NCBI RefSeq assembly: GCF_000317835.1
Contig: NC_019793.1
Span: forward strand, 3,698,001-3,762,000
Length of the DNA stretch: 64,000 nucleotides
Reading direction: 5' to 3'
DNA from: Deinococcus peraridilitoris DSM 19664
Lineage (GTDB): Bacteria; Deinococcota; Deinococci; Deinococcales; Deinococcaceae
The notes beneath the pieces were generated by a model that was not told the origin of the DNA, ran no database searches, and saw only the letters and a program-made list of their open reading frames with translations. The position numbers were made by a program, and so were the translations under genes. Positions 45,849-54,933 of the stretch are shown here, one piece after another. The first letter of the stretch is position 1. Each line of letters opens with the position of its first letter.

Positions 45849-45885
45849 ACGGTGGATCACTTGCTACTGAAAGGTGAGCCACCGT
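45849..45885 (+). terminator. Weak hairpin after ddrA
   Basis: Arms acggtgg / ccaccgt (45849-45855 / 45879-45885) with some extra pairing inside; no T-tract. Confidence 0.35.
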
Positions 45886-45939
45886 CGCCATATTGAGGTC
45901 GAGTCGTGGCCGGGGCGATATGCCCGCCGGTCAAGGCAC

Positions 45940-46593
45940 TCAACGCTCCTCGTCATGCTGGACCGACGGGCCCCGACCCTCGATATCTTCCGGACGAATC
46001 ATGTGTTCTTCGTGGTCCTCCTGAAACAATTCCTTTTTGGCCCGTTCCTGCACGTCCGGATGGTGTGCCTGCTGGTCCTCTTTGGCCCGGTGACTGTAGC
46101 GCTGGAAAAAGACCAGTGCCGCGACCACGACCGCAAAGGCCACACCGAACTGCAACGTCTCAATGGGCTCAGTCCAGCGAATGAAGTGTTCCAGGAACGT
46201 GATGCTCATGATCACGATGACCACGCTGACCACCTTGCTTTCCAGGTCGTTGAGGGTCTCTACCCCCAACGACACGGTCAGGTTGAGCGGCGCGATGAAC
46301 AGACTGTACAGACCGACGCCGATGATGTAGAACACCACCGCCTTGAGCATGACGCTGACGATCTCCAGAAACTCGACGGTCAGGTCGGTGGAATTGAGCT
46401 TTCCCCCAACCACCTCACTCCAGGCAGACCACACACTGTAAGCCGCCTGCACGGTACCCAGCAAAAAGAGCGACACGGCGACGAGCATCACGGCGATCAC
46501 TGCCAACAGCACAATGAAACGGGATTGGCCCACCGCACGGCTGAAGGGAGTCGGCGGCTTACCCGAACGGTCGTGTGTACTGGAATTAGCCAT
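45940..46593 (-). CDS. YqhA/UPF0114-family membrane protein
   Basis: 217-aa integral membrane protein. It has four hydrophobic segments, including FIVLLAVIAVMLVAVSLFLL, MLKAVVFYIIGVGLYSLFI (with IAPLNLTVSLGVETLNDLESK after it) and VVSVVIVIMSITFLEHFI. The C-terminal tail is cytoplasmic, His/Glu-rich and basic (SHRAKEDQQAHHPDVQERAK). I start at MANSSTHDRS (46593); a longer open frame upstream has no support. The function of the family is unknown. Confidence 0.8.
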   Translation of the reverse strand: MANSSTHDRSGKPPTPFSRAVGQSRFIVLLAVIAVMLVAVSLFLLGTVQAAYSVWSAWSEVVGGKLNSTDLTVEFLEIVSVMLKAVVFYIIGVGLYSLFIAPLNLTVSLGVETLNDLESKVVSVVIVIMSITFLEHFIRWTEPIETLQFGVAFAVVVAALVFFQRYSHRAKEDQQAHHPDVQERAKKELFQEDHEEHMIRPEDIEGRGPSVQHDEER

Positions 46594-46703
46594 GACGATT
46601 CCACTATGCCGCCCTGACAGGCGAGTGACGTTCACGTGAAATAGAGAAATGCGGTGTGGGGCGAACAGCCCGGAGCCGGCGAGGTGAGGAGCGGCAGGGA
46701 CGC

Positions 46704-49700
46704 CTACTGCGCCGAAGTCACGGACGCCACGGCCTCGGAGGGGTGTTTGATGCTCAGAACTCTCGATGCGCCGCTGCTGTCCGTGGTGACTCCCCACAGA
46801 GCGTGAGCCACTTCCATGGTCGCCTTCTGGTGGGTCACCAGGATAAACTGGGCCCCGCGTGCCGCGAAGACCTGCAGAAAATGCGTGAAGCGCCGGATAT
46901 TGGCTTCGTCGAGCGGAGCGTCCACTTCGTCGAGCACGGCCAGCGGCAACCCACGGTTTTCGGTGGCGTGGCCCAACGCGAACAGAAACGCCAGACCGGC
47001 CATCGTGCGCTCACCCGCCGACAAAAGGTTCATCGCACGCGTCCGCTTCCCGCGGGGCTGCACTGCCAGACGCAGCCCAACCAAGTAACCGCGTTCGTCA
47101 CGCTCGGTCAGCAGTTCTCCCTCGCCGCCCAGCAATTCGCCGGCGTACTCCACGAAGGCCTGCTGTACACGGGCGTAAGCGAGAGCCAGCTGGGCCTGGG
47201 CGTCGCGTTCGATCTCGCCCAGCAGGCGGCGCAGTTCACCTGCCGCGTCTTCAGCGTCCTGCCGCTCAACGCTCAGGGCGTCCAGTCGCTGACGTTCGGA
47301 CTGGTACTCGGTTTCGGCCCGGGCGTTCACGACGCCCAACTCGGCGAGCTCACGCGAAACCCGCGTCAGCTCACTTTGCCACTCGCGTGACGTGCCGGGC
47401 AGCAACGCTCCGGGAGGCACGTCTTCCACTGCTGCTTCGCGCCGCGCGAGCGTCAGCCGGACTTCTTCCAGTTCCGCACGCAGTCTGTTCTGGCGTCCGA
47501 TCAGGCTGGTATAGCGCTGGGTGACCTGCGATCTCCGCTGCTCCAGACGCTCGACCTCACCTTCGTCAAACCCGCCGAGGTCGGCACGCCGCCGGGCTGC
47601 CTCCGCGCGTGCGCCCTGCACCAGCTGGCGCTGGTGCAGGGTCGCCTGTCCGAGTTCCGTGCTCCGCACGTCAATGGCGTGCGCCCGCTCCAGGGCAGCG
47701 CGGTAGGTGTTCCAACGCGCCGTCAGCTCACGTGCACCCGAAAAGGCGTCCTGGGAGGCCCGCTCGGCTTCCCGTGCCGTCTGGGCCGCCACACGCAGGG
47801 CGGCCAGGGCCTCCTCGCGGGGTGCGAGTTCGGGCAGCTCCGCCGCGGAAGACGCGTTCTGCGGCACGGCCGTGAGGCGTTCCCTCAACGCGTCGAGGGT
47901 GCGTTCGGCACTTGCGACAGCCGCCTCGGCACCGCTGAGCTGCTGTTCGCGCTGACGCTCCTGGTGCGCAGCGTCTTCACGTCCACGCAGCAACGCGTCG
48001 TACCGGGTGTCGAGCTCACCGAGCTGCGCCGTGAGCTCAAGGAGCAGCGCACCCAATTCACGCTCGCGGGACTCGATGGACGCCAGTTCGTCGTGCAGCT
48101 CGGCCAGGCGGCGCTGATCGGCGAGGTGGCTGGTACCCGAATCACGCAGGCGCCCACCGGTCAACGCACCTCCAGGCTCCAGCACTTCGCCGTCCAGGGT
48201 CACCAGCCGTGGACGCTGGGCGTGAATGCGGGCCAGGCGGGTGGCAGTACGGGCATCCTGTACCAGCAGGCTGTCGGCGAGCAGCACGTTTGCAACGATG
48301 GCGGGCGCGCTCGGACACAGCTCTGCCAGGTTGCCCAGCACGCCCGGTTCGCGCAGCAGGACAGCGTCCCGCCGGGAGCGGGGCCGCAACAGGTCGAGCG
48401 GCAGAAAGGTCGCCCGGCCACCCACCCGTTTGAGGTGCTCGATGATTTCCCGTGCGACCTCGGCACGCTCGACCACCACCTGCTCCAGGCGCCGCCCCAG
48501 CGCGGCCGACACGGCCGTCTCGAAGTCGCCGGGTACTTCCAGCAGGTCGGCCACGGCGCCGACAATGCCGGGAACGCCGCTTTTCAGCGCATTGCGTGCA
48601 CCTTCGCCGTAGCGAGCGAAGCTGGCCAGCAGACTGTCGAGGCGGGTGCGTTCGCGCTGCAGCGGGCCGCGGGCCGACGACAGGGCCTGCAGCTCTGAGC
48701 GGGCGTCGCGCAACCGCGAGCGTGCCGCTTCGCGACCACTGGCCAGTTGTTCAAAGCCCTGCTCGCCCGCTTCACACCACATGTGGGCAGTTTCGAGCGC
48801 CATACGGGCCTCCTCCCGCGCCAGCCGCGCCTGTTCGAGCGTCTCCTCGACCCGCTCGAACTCGGCACGCAACGTGGACTGCTGCGCGTCGACTCGCGCC
48901 AGGCGTTCGGAGGCCTGGGCGTGGACCGTGCGAATTCGCGTGAGGTCACGTTCGAGGGATCGGCATTCGCTCTCCAGCCGTTCGGCTTCATCACGTGTCC
49001 GGCGAAGCGTCAGCTCCAGCGCGGCCAGATCCGGCGCGGCGCGGTCCGGTGCCGTCAGTTCCAGCCCGGCGCGTTCACGGGCGAACCGCGACGACTCGCC
49101 TTGCAGGTGATTCAGGTACGTCTCCGCCTGCCGGCTGGCCTCATCCGCCGCGCGCAGCAGCTCGAGGGCGGCACGGTGGGCGCTGCGCCGCTCAGTCGCT
49201 GCGGCGAGCTCCTCACGAAGCGCTTCCTGCTCGTCCTGAGCCTGACGCAACGCTTGCGCCGCTTCGAGGGAGCGCGCGGCCAGCTGCAGTTCTCCGGCGC
49301 GCAGGGTTTCGATTTCGGCAGCGAGCGCTTCCTGACGGGACCGCACCAGGGCGTCACGCAGCGCCAGTTCGCGCAATGCCAGTTCGCGCGCCCGCCGGGC
49401 CGCTCGGGCGTCTGCAGCCAGCACGTCCACGCGCTGCGCCAGTTCGTCTTCGAGCAGCCGCAGCGTGTCGAGCGACCCGTCGGCCTCGCGCAGCCGCGCG
49501 TGCGTCTCGTCGCGCGCAGCACTCAGGCGGCTCAGGTCGGCGGCCTCTTCGAGATAGCCGAGCAGCGTGCGAGGTTCGGCCTGTACCACGCCCGAGACCT
49601 CACCCTGGCCGATGACCGCCAGGCCACCGGGGCCCAGTCCGCTGCCACGCAACGCGCCGTGAATGTCGCGTGCCCGGGCCGGACGTCCGTCGAGGTCCTG

Positions 49701-50015
49701 TTCGGCGCTGCCGTCCCGATAGACACGGCGCGCGAGGTTGAGCCGGGCGGCAGTCGGCAGGCCGCGCAGTTCGAGGGTGACTTCCGCGAATCCCAGCGGA
49801 GCTTTGCCTCCCGAGCCGTGAAACACCAGTTCACTGGCCCGCCCAGCCCGTAGCTCGCGCGCGCGGGCGCCGTGGGTGGCCCAGCGCATCGCCTCGACCA
49901 CGTTGCTTTTACCGCTGCCGTTGGGCCCGATGATGGCCGTGATGCCCGGGCCCAGGTCCAGGCGCGCTTTGTCGGCGAAGCTTTTGAAGCCCTGCAGCGA
50001 TATGGCGGTGATCAT
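46704..50015 (-). CDS. smc: Chromosome segregation protein SMC
   Basis: Structural maintenance of chromosomes ATPase; 1103 aa, shorter than the usual 1150-1190. Head: Walker A IIGPNGSGKSNVVEAMRWATHG (quoted in part: GPNGSGKSNVVEAM) at about 30-45. Two long Arg/Glu/Ala-rich coiled coils flank a hinge (about 475-600, with GVPGIVGAVADLLEVPGDFE). The C-terminal head has the signature LLSAGERTMAGLAFLFAL, a variant of LSGGE with Ala for the second-position Gly, and Walker B LAVLDEVDAPLDEANI. It acts in chromosome organisation with ScpAB, which are not in the window. Confidence 0.93.
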   Translation of the reverse strand: MITAISLQGFKSFADKARLDLGPGITAIIGPNGSGKSNVVEAMRWATHGARARELRAGRASELVFHGSGGKAPLGFAEVTLELRGLPTAARLNLARRVYRDGSAEQDLDGRPARARDIHGALRGSGLGPGGLAVIGQGEVSGVVQAEPRTLLGYLEEAADLSRLSAARDETHARLREADGSLDTLRLLEDELAQRVDVLAADARAARRARELALRELALRDALVRSRQEALAAEIETLRAGELQLAARSLEAAQALRQAQDEQEALREELAAATERRSAHRAALELLRAADEASRQAETYLNHLQGESSRFARERAGLELTAPDRAAPDLAALELTLRRTRDEAERLESECRSLERDLTRIRTVHAQASERLARVDAQQSTLRAEFERVEETLEQARLAREEARMALETAHMWCEAGEQGFEQLASGREAARSRLRDARSELQALSSARGPLQRERTRLDSLLASFARYGEGARNALKSGVPGIVGAVADLLEVPGDFETAVSAALGRRLEQVVVERAEVAREIIEHLKRVGGRATFLPLDLLRPRSRRDAVLLREPGVLGNLAELCPSAPAIVANVLLADSLLVQDARTATRLARIHAQRPRLVTLDGEVLEPGGALTGGRLRDSGTSHLADQRRLAELHDELASIESRERELGALLLELTAQLGELDTRYDALLRGREDAAHQERQREQQLSGAEAAVASAERTLDALRERLTAVPQNASSAAELPELAPREEALAALRVAAQTAREAERASQDAFSGARELTARWNTYRAALERAHAIDVRSTELGQATLHQRQLVQGARAEAARRRADLGGFDEGEVERLEQRRSQVTQRYTSLIGRQNRLRAELEEVRLTLARREAAVEDVPPGALLPGTSREWQSELTRVSRELAELGVVNARAETEYQSERQRLDALSVERQDAEDAAGELRRLLGEIERDAQAQLALAYARVQQAFVEYAGELLGGEGELLTERDERGYLVGLRLAVQPRGKRTRAMNLLSAGERTMAGLAFLFALGHATENRGLPLAVLDEVDAPLDEANIRRFTHFLQVFAARGAQFILVTHQKATMEVAHALWGVTTDSSGASRVLSIKHPSEAVASVTSAQ

Positions 50016-50092
50016 GATGAAAGTGAGCGCGTGGGTGCGCGCCGCCCGATCAGGCGGCGCCCATCAGCGTTCGCGCGCTGGTCCTGCCCTTC

Positions 50093-50635
50093 TCATAGCT
50101 TGCAATCATCCTTGGTGAACGGTGCGCGCAGATCCAGGTGACCGAGGAGGGTTTCAGCGTTCTTGCCGTTCACCAGAAAGGTCACGTCGCGCGCTCCGCG
50201 CAAATCGAGCAGGGTATTGGCCACACTGCACACCAGCATGTTCTCGCCGCTGGTTCCGTAGTTGAGGCGGCTGTAGGCCTGAGGCAGATCGACATAGAGA
50301 TGCTCGCCGCGCACCCACACCTGCGGCGTGTCGCCCTCGGGCAGCGTGCGCAGACCATCGCCGGTAGGACCGGCCTGCAGTGCCTCCAGGGCTGCCTGCG
50401 CCACCCGCTGCAGCGAATTCCCGGTCACCTGGAGGGTCCGCTGTTCGGTTTGAAAGCCCTGCACCTGCGGATCGCTGAAATAAAGCAGCACGTTGACATC
50501 CTGACGCTTGGCGGGCGCGCCGTACTGCGGCACTTCGGGCACGGCGAGCGGTTTGTTCACCTCATGATATGCCAGTGCACTGAGGGCCAGGACAATCAGG
50601 CCGAAAAAATTGAAGGGGGTCAGCAGCGACCTCAT
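50093..50635 (-). CDS. GerMN-domain protein
   Basis: 180-aa protein with an N-terminal membrane anchor (FFGLIVLALSALAYH) and an extracytoplasmic GerMN domain (QDVNVLLYFSD...LTLQVTGNSLQRVAQAALEALQAGP region; AYSRLNYGTSGENMLVCSVANTL). GerMN domains are found next to cell-wall amidases. Its ATG overlaps the stop of the amidase homologue by 4 nt, so it is the third gene of the smpB-amidase-gerMN operon. It probably works with that protein at the envelope. Confidence 0.85.
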   Translation of the reverse strand: MRSLLTPFNFFGLIVLALSALAYHEVNKPLAVPEVPQYGAPAKRQDVNVLLYFSDPQVQGFQTEQRTLQVTGNSLQRVAQAALEALQAGPTGDGLRTLPEGDTPQVWVRGEHLYVDLPQAYSRLNYGTSGENMLVCSVANTLLDLRGARDVTFLVNGKNAETLLGHLDLRAPFTKDDCKL

Positions 50636-51978
50636 GAGCGTCCTCCGGCACGTGCCGCCAGATAACTGGCCACGCTGCGTGCCAGCGCGGTGGCGAGCTC
50701 CCGGCGCCGGGCCTCGCTGGTCAGACGGGCGACATCCGCGTCACTGCCGGCCCAGCCCAGTTCAAGCAGCATCGCGGCATGCGGGGCTTCGCGCAGCAGG
50801 TACACCCGGCTCAGCTGCGCACTTTTGCTGGGCAGATTCAGCGCCTTGATCTCACCCTGCAGCAACTGCGCGAGCCGGCGGTTGTCACCGCTGCCACCCA
50901 CCGCCAGCGAGGCAAGCGCGCTCTGCTCGCTTGAGGAGCGCACGTTGTCGATCAAGGCCGCGCCGCTCGCGCCGCTGCCCTCGAACAGCGTCAAGCCACG
51001 CGCACCGGGCGCGGGAAAGCGCGCGACGTCGAGACTGAGAAAAACGTCGCTCTGACGCGCCAGGCGCGCGCGCTCTGCCAGGCTGGCCTCTCCCCTTCCA
51101 GTGCGGGTGAGACGTACCTGCCAGCCGGCACGGGTCAGTTGCGCGGCAGCTTCACGGGCCAGTTCGAGCGCCACATCACCGAGGCGGTCCCCGTTTGGCT
51201 GCGCCACCGGATCGAGAACGATCAGCGGCTTGCGCCGCCGCGCCGCCAGTTCGGGAGTTCCAGCCTCAATGCCGGGGCCGACATCGAGAATCAGCCGGCT
51301 CGCTCGTGCCTCGCCAGCGCGGTAAAGCCGGTACCCGTGCCCGAGGGCCAGGGGCGCGCTCAGCAGCAGATCGTTGGCACGTCTCGAGACACGCACGCGC
51401 GGCAGAAACTGTCCGCGCGTGCTGTACGTGCGCTCGTCGCCGACCGTTCCCGGCAGGACGATCTGCAGCTCGCTTCCCACCACCCGGGCCTGATAGCGCA
51501 CGTCGCGGTTCAGGTCGAGCACCAGGCGGTCGACGTTCTTGCCCGCCCGCGATGAGACGCCACCCAGTCGTGGAGCGGGCAGGCTGAAGTTGCCCGGCGT
51601 GTACTCGGCCCCCAAGCCCGTGGCCAGCGTGGCAAGAGGCAGATAGAGACTGCCGTCGATCAGCGTCGCAGTGCGGGCCTGAATGCGCCGGACATCGATT
51701 TGTACCGTATTGTCTTCGCGCGCGGCGCGCGCCTGATCAGGATCGATCGGCAGCAGCATCACCCGGTCAAAGGCCTCGACGCGCACGAAGTCGCCGCTGC
51801 GCGCCACTTTCAGGTAGGCGCCGAGCGTGTCGCTGCGGGCGAATTCGGTGCCGTGCAGGGTGATCGACGGTGCGGTCTTGCCGAGGAAACTGAAACGCGT
51901 CACGTTGAACTGGGCGCCGGCGAGCCCGGCGGCAATCAGGCAACCCAGCGCCAGCATGCGGCCCGTGAGGACTTTCAT
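50632..51978 (-). CDS. N-acetylmuramoyl-L-alanine amidase homologue, probably inactive
   Basis: 448-aa exported protein: signal peptide (cleavage near LAGA-Q, residue 22), a copper-amine-oxidase-N-like segment (about 35-125), an AMIN-like domain (about 145-235) and an Amidase_3-type domain (about 250-445). The zinc site is missing: the usual DPGHGG is LDPVAQPNGD at 255-264, and the usual SIHAN is SLDVAR at 315-320, so both metal His are lost. The fold-supporting TRTGRGEASLAERARLA and LLELGW remain. It is therefore likely a non-catalytic scaffold or amidase activator. It overlaps smpB and gerMN at ATGA junctions. Confidence 0.82.
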   Translation of the reverse strand: MKVLTGRMLALGCLIAAGLAGAQFNVTRFSFLGKTAPSITLHGTEFARSDTLGAYLKVARSGDFVRVEAFDRVMLLPIDPDQARAAREDNTVQIDVRRIQARTATLIDGSLYLPLATLATGLGAEYTPGNFSLPAPRLGGVSSRAGKNVDRLVLDLNRDVRYQARVVGSELQIVLPGTVGDERTYSTRGQFLPRVRVSRRANDLLLSAPLALGHGYRLYRAGEARASRLILDVGPGIEAGTPELAARRRKPLIVLDPVAQPNGDRLGDVALELAREAAAQLTRAGWQVRLTRTGRGEASLAERARLARQSDVFLSLDVARFPAPGARGLTLFEGSGASGAALIDNVRSSSEQSALASLAVGGSGDNRRLAQLLQGEIKALNLPSKSAQLSRVYLLREAPHAAMLLELGWAGSDADVARLTSEARRRELATALARSVASYLAARAGGRS

Positions 51979-52397
51979 GCGTCGCGCATCTCCCGCCGGG
52001 CGTCGCGCTCCGATTCACTGCGTCGCTTGTCGTGCAGTTTCTTGCCGCGCGCGACGGCCAGCTCGATTTTGAAGTGCCGACCCTTTTCGTACAGCCGAAC
52101 GGGCACCAGGGTCAGGCCGGTCTGGCTCAGCGTCCGTTCGAGCTTGCGGATCTCTTCGCGCTTCAGCAACAGTCGCCGTTTGCGCCGGGGTTCATGGTTG
52201 TTGTACGACGCCTGGGTGTAGGGCGGAATGTAGAGCCCTTCCAGTTCGACGTTGTGTCCTTCGACGCGCGCGTAGGCGTCCCGGAAGTCGACCCCCCCGG
52301 CCCGTACGCTCTTGACTTCGCTGCCCGTCAGCGCGATACCTGCCTCGAAGCGCTCCAGCAGTTCGTATTCGTAATGGGCGCGTCGGTTGGTATACAC
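51975..52397 (-). CDS. smpB: SsrA-binding protein SmpB
   Basis: Binds tmRNA and delivers it to stalled ribosomes in trans-translation; 140 aa. N-terminus RRAHYEYELLERFEAGIALTGSEVKSVRAG (quoted in part: YELLERFEAGIALTGSEVKS), core GVDFRDAYARVEG and LYIPPYTQASY, and a basic C-terminal tail (KKLHDKRRSESERDARR). It starts at a GTG with TAGAAT 6 nt upstream (leaderless). It heads the smpB-amidase-gerMN unit. Confidence 0.95.
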   Translation of the reverse strand: MYTNRRAHYEYELLERFEAGIALTGSEVKSVRAGGVDFRDAYARVEGHNVELEGLYIPPYTQASYNNHEPRRKRRLLLKREEIRKLERTLSQTGLTLVPVRLYEKGRHFKIELAVARGKKLHDKRRSESERDARREMRDA

Positions 52398-52403
52398 GCG
52401 GGC

Positions 52404-52409
52404 ATTCTA
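52404..52409 (-). promoter_or_regulatory. Leaderless -10 box of smpB
   Basis: TAGAAT on the minus strand ends 6 nt before the GTG. Repeat copy R6 lies 34 nt upstream. Confidence 0.55.
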
Positions 52410-52442
52410 GCAGGGCTCTCAGGTCGCGCACAGATTGGCTAA

Positions 52443-52475
52443 GTGAAATTATTCACGATAAGCCGGACTTGTGAT
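52443..52475 (+). repeat. 33-bp intergenic repeat, copy R6
   Basis: Plus-strand reading GTGAA-N4-TTCACGATA-N8-TTGTGAT; the third half-site has two changes. It is in the smpB/lnt gap, 46 nt from the smpB start. Confidence 0.75.
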
Positions 52476-52617
52476 AATTCTACCACGCAGCTGCAGGCGA
52501 GGACTTACTGTTCAGGAGAAAAATCGAAGACCGCACGAACAGGGCCGTCGGGTTCGGCATGTCACAAGAAGGCGAAGGCCCTCACCGAAATCCGCCGGGC
52601 CTCCCGGGTTCTTCTGC

Positions 52618-54057
52618 TTACCGGGGCGCCCGCCCGGCCAAGCGGTCGACCAGCACGCTTGCCAGCAGGCCCAGAACACACAACGCCAGCACTGGCCCAT
52701 TCCCAAAGCGCACGAACGGCGTCGTGCCCCTGAGATACTGGAAGCGGGCGTGCAGTGCTTCTTCTCCAGGGCCACTGAAGCGCTGGCGAACCCGACCTCG
52801 CTCGTCGACGACTGCCGCCACGCCCAGATTAACCGAACGCATGACGTAGCGGCGGGTTTCGATGGCGCGCAGACGACCCATCTGAAAATGCTGCTCGACG
52901 CCCAGACTCTCGTCGTACCAGCCGTCGTTCGAGACGTTGACGAGCACCTCGGCGCCCGCTCCCACCAGACCCCGCGTCACGCCCGGAAACACGCTGTCAT
53001 AGCAGATGTACGTGCCGTAAGCGTGCGGGCCGAGCGGCAACGGCGTCGCCGCACGCCCAGGATTGGGCGGATTGAAAGGCACACCCAGCAGCCGCGACCA
53101 GATCCAGGCGTACGCCGGGCGCAGCGGCTCACGCCAGGGATAGAACTCACCAAAGGGCACGAGCTGCATCTTGTCGTACTCGCCCAGAATCGCTCCGTTC
53201 CAGCTGACGGCACTGTTGCGCTGCGGAAACCCGACTCCGGTGATCATCTCGCGCCGGGGCAACAACGTGCGCTGGTCGAAGTCGGGATGCACGAACACGG
53301 CCGTTTCCGACCACACCAGCACTTCACCCGGATCGATCTGGCGGCTCAGGCGCATTTGGGCTTCGAACTGTGACTCGAATGAGCTGCCCGCGCCTTTGGC
53401 CTTTTCGAACGAGTTCACGTTGGTGCGCAGCAGCAGTGCCCGTCCCGGCTCGCCGGTCAGCTCGGGACGCGTGAGGCCGTACGCCACGGCCGCGCTCCAG
53501 ACCACCACAGCGCCCAGCAGTGGCCGCGTGTGCCCGCGCAGCGCCAGGGCCAGCACCGCGGCGGTGGTGCTCACGAGCAGGCTGAGCAGCAGCACCCCAC
53601 CCAGGTCGGCGATCTGGACGACCGGCAAGGGCAGCAGCGTATACCCGACAGTTCCCCAGGGAAAGGCAATCTGGCCCAGGTGCCTGAGCCACTCCAGCAC
53701 CACCCACAGAAAGGCCAGCAGCCACAGGCGCGTTTCGGTCCGACTGCCGAGACGCCAGCTGGCCCACCCCAACACGCCCCAGAAAAACGCTTCCAGGGCA
53801 TAGAGCGGCACGAACATCAACACCCCGAAGATGCCGAATCCGGTGCCGAAACTTTGCGGCAGCCAGTACAACGTCAGGGTAAAAAAGGCCAGCCCCGCCC
53901 AGAACAGACGCGCCGCCGCGCCGCGCGAGGTCGGGGCACCAGCGGCGAAGGCGAACAGGACGCCCAGCACGACGGGGGTCAGAAAACTCCAGGCAAAGGG
54001 AATTCCGCAGGCAGCGAGCAAGGCGCCCAGCGCAAGGGCAATAAGGGCGGACGGCAC
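52618..54057 (-). CDS. lnt: Apolipoprotein N-acyltransferase
   Basis: Transfers the third acyl chain onto lipoproteins; 479 aa. About six N-terminal membrane segments are followed by the periplasmic nitrilase-like domain with the triad Glu in LVWSETAVF, Lys in YDKMQLVPFGEFYP and Cys in YICYDSVFPG. The C-terminal membrane segment ends LLASVLVDRL. It starts at a GTG with TAGAGT 6 nt upstream (leaderless). It agrees with the several lipoproteins seen in the window. Confidence 0.9.
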   Translation of the reverse strand: MPSALIALALGALLAACGIPFAWSFLTPVVLGVLFAFAAGAPTSRGAAARLFWAGLAFFTLTLYWLPQSFGTGFGIFGVLMFVPLYALEAFFWGVLGWASWRLGSRTETRLWLLAFLWVVLEWLRHLGQIAFPWGTVGYTLLPLPVVQIADLGGVLLLSLLVSTTAAVLALALRGHTRPLLGAVVVWSAAVAYGLTRPELTGEPGRALLLRTNVNSFEKAKGAGSSFESQFEAQMRLSRQIDPGEVLVWSETAVFVHPDFDQRTLLPRREMITGVGFPQRNSAVSWNGAILGEYDKMQLVPFGEFYPWREPLRPAYAWIWSRLLGVPFNPPNPGRAATPLPLGPHAYGTYICYDSVFPGVTRGLVGAGAEVLVNVSNDGWYDESLGVEQHFQMGRLRAIETRRYVMRSVNLGVAAVVDERGRVRQRFSGPGEEALHARFQYLRGTTPFVRFGNGPVLALCVLGLLASVLVDRLAGRAPR

Positions 54058-54173
54058 CCGTTCACTCTATCCCCGGAAACTGAGAGGCCCAAGTCGTCGT
54101 CGGGGCAACGTGCGGACTCAGCCACGGTGGACGGTTCTGTAGTACGCTGAAGGCGAAAAGCAATGAGGAATTT

Positions 54174-54881
54174 GTGAGACTGGCCTTTCTGAGTGACATC
54201 CATGGCAACATCCACGCGCTCAGCGCGGTGCAGCGCTTTCTCGACGAACAAAAGGTCGAGTCGGTGTTCATTCTCGGCGACCTGGTCGGTTACGGTGCCA
54301 GCCCCGGACCTGTCATCGACCTGGTGCAGCGCGCCGGGTGGGTCACGGCCCTGGGCTCCAGCGACGCTCGCGCCGCGTTCGACTTCGCGGCGCGTGGCGA
54401 ACGTGGCGGGGTGGCAGAACAGACACTCGCCTGGACCCGGACCATGCTCACCGACGAACAGATGGAATTCCTGCGCCGTCTGCCCGCCGGGGGGCGCATC
54501 ATGACCAAGATGGGCCGGGTGCGTTATTTTCACGGCAGCCCGCACGACCCCGATTCCCGAATCGATTTGATGGCCGACGACCGCGAACTGCAGGGTGTCC
54601 TCGAAAATCTGGGCGCCAAGGTCGTCGTCTGCGGCGGGACCCACGTGCCTTACTTTCGCAAAGTCGACGGGGGGATCTTTATCGATCCGGGCTCGGTGGG
54701 CCTGTCGCTCAACCATGAACCCGGCGCGGACGTGGCCTTGCTCGAAATCACCAACAAGGACGTGAGCGTCAAACTCCACAAAGTACCCTACGACGTTCAT
54801 GCGGCCGCTTTCGACATCGTGGCCTGGAACCTGCCCCCCGTGATCGCCGAGGTCATCCGTTCGGGCCACATGGCCAGCTGA
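54174..54881 (+). CDS. Calcineurin-type metallophosphoesterase with altered GNHD motif
   Basis: 235-aa phosphoesterase. Metal motifs DIHGN (residues 8-12) and GDLVGYG are intact, and HGSPHD and GGTHVPY provide later ligands. The usual GNHD block reads GSSD (61-64), so the Asn ligand and the catalytic His are replaced by Ser. This may lower or change activity. It starts at GTG with GAGG upstream. A GGDEF-EAL gene follows after 52 nt. The substrate is unknown. Confidence 0.8.
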   Translation: MRLAFLSDIHGNIHALSAVQRFLDEQKVESVFILGDLVGYGASPGPVIDLVQRAGWVTALGSSDARAAFDFAARGERGGVAEQTLAWTRTMLTDEQMEFLRRLPAGGRIMTKMGRVRYFHGSPHDPDSRIDLMADDRELQGVLENLGAKVVVCGGTHVPYFRKVDGGIFIDPGSVGLSLNHEPGADVALLEITNKDVSVKLHKVPYDVHAAAFDIVAWNLPPVIAEVIRSGHMAS

Positions 54882-54921
54882 CGCTCACGCGTCTTGTTCA
54901 TGTACTCAGAAGACATTCACC

Positions 54922-54927
54922 TATACT
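54922..54927 (+). promoter_or_regulatory. Leaderless -10 box of the GGDEF-EAL gene
   Basis: TATACT ends 6 nt before the ATG. So this gene has its own promoter and is not only read through from the phosphoesterase. Confidence 0.6.
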
Positions 54928-54933
54928 CAGGTC

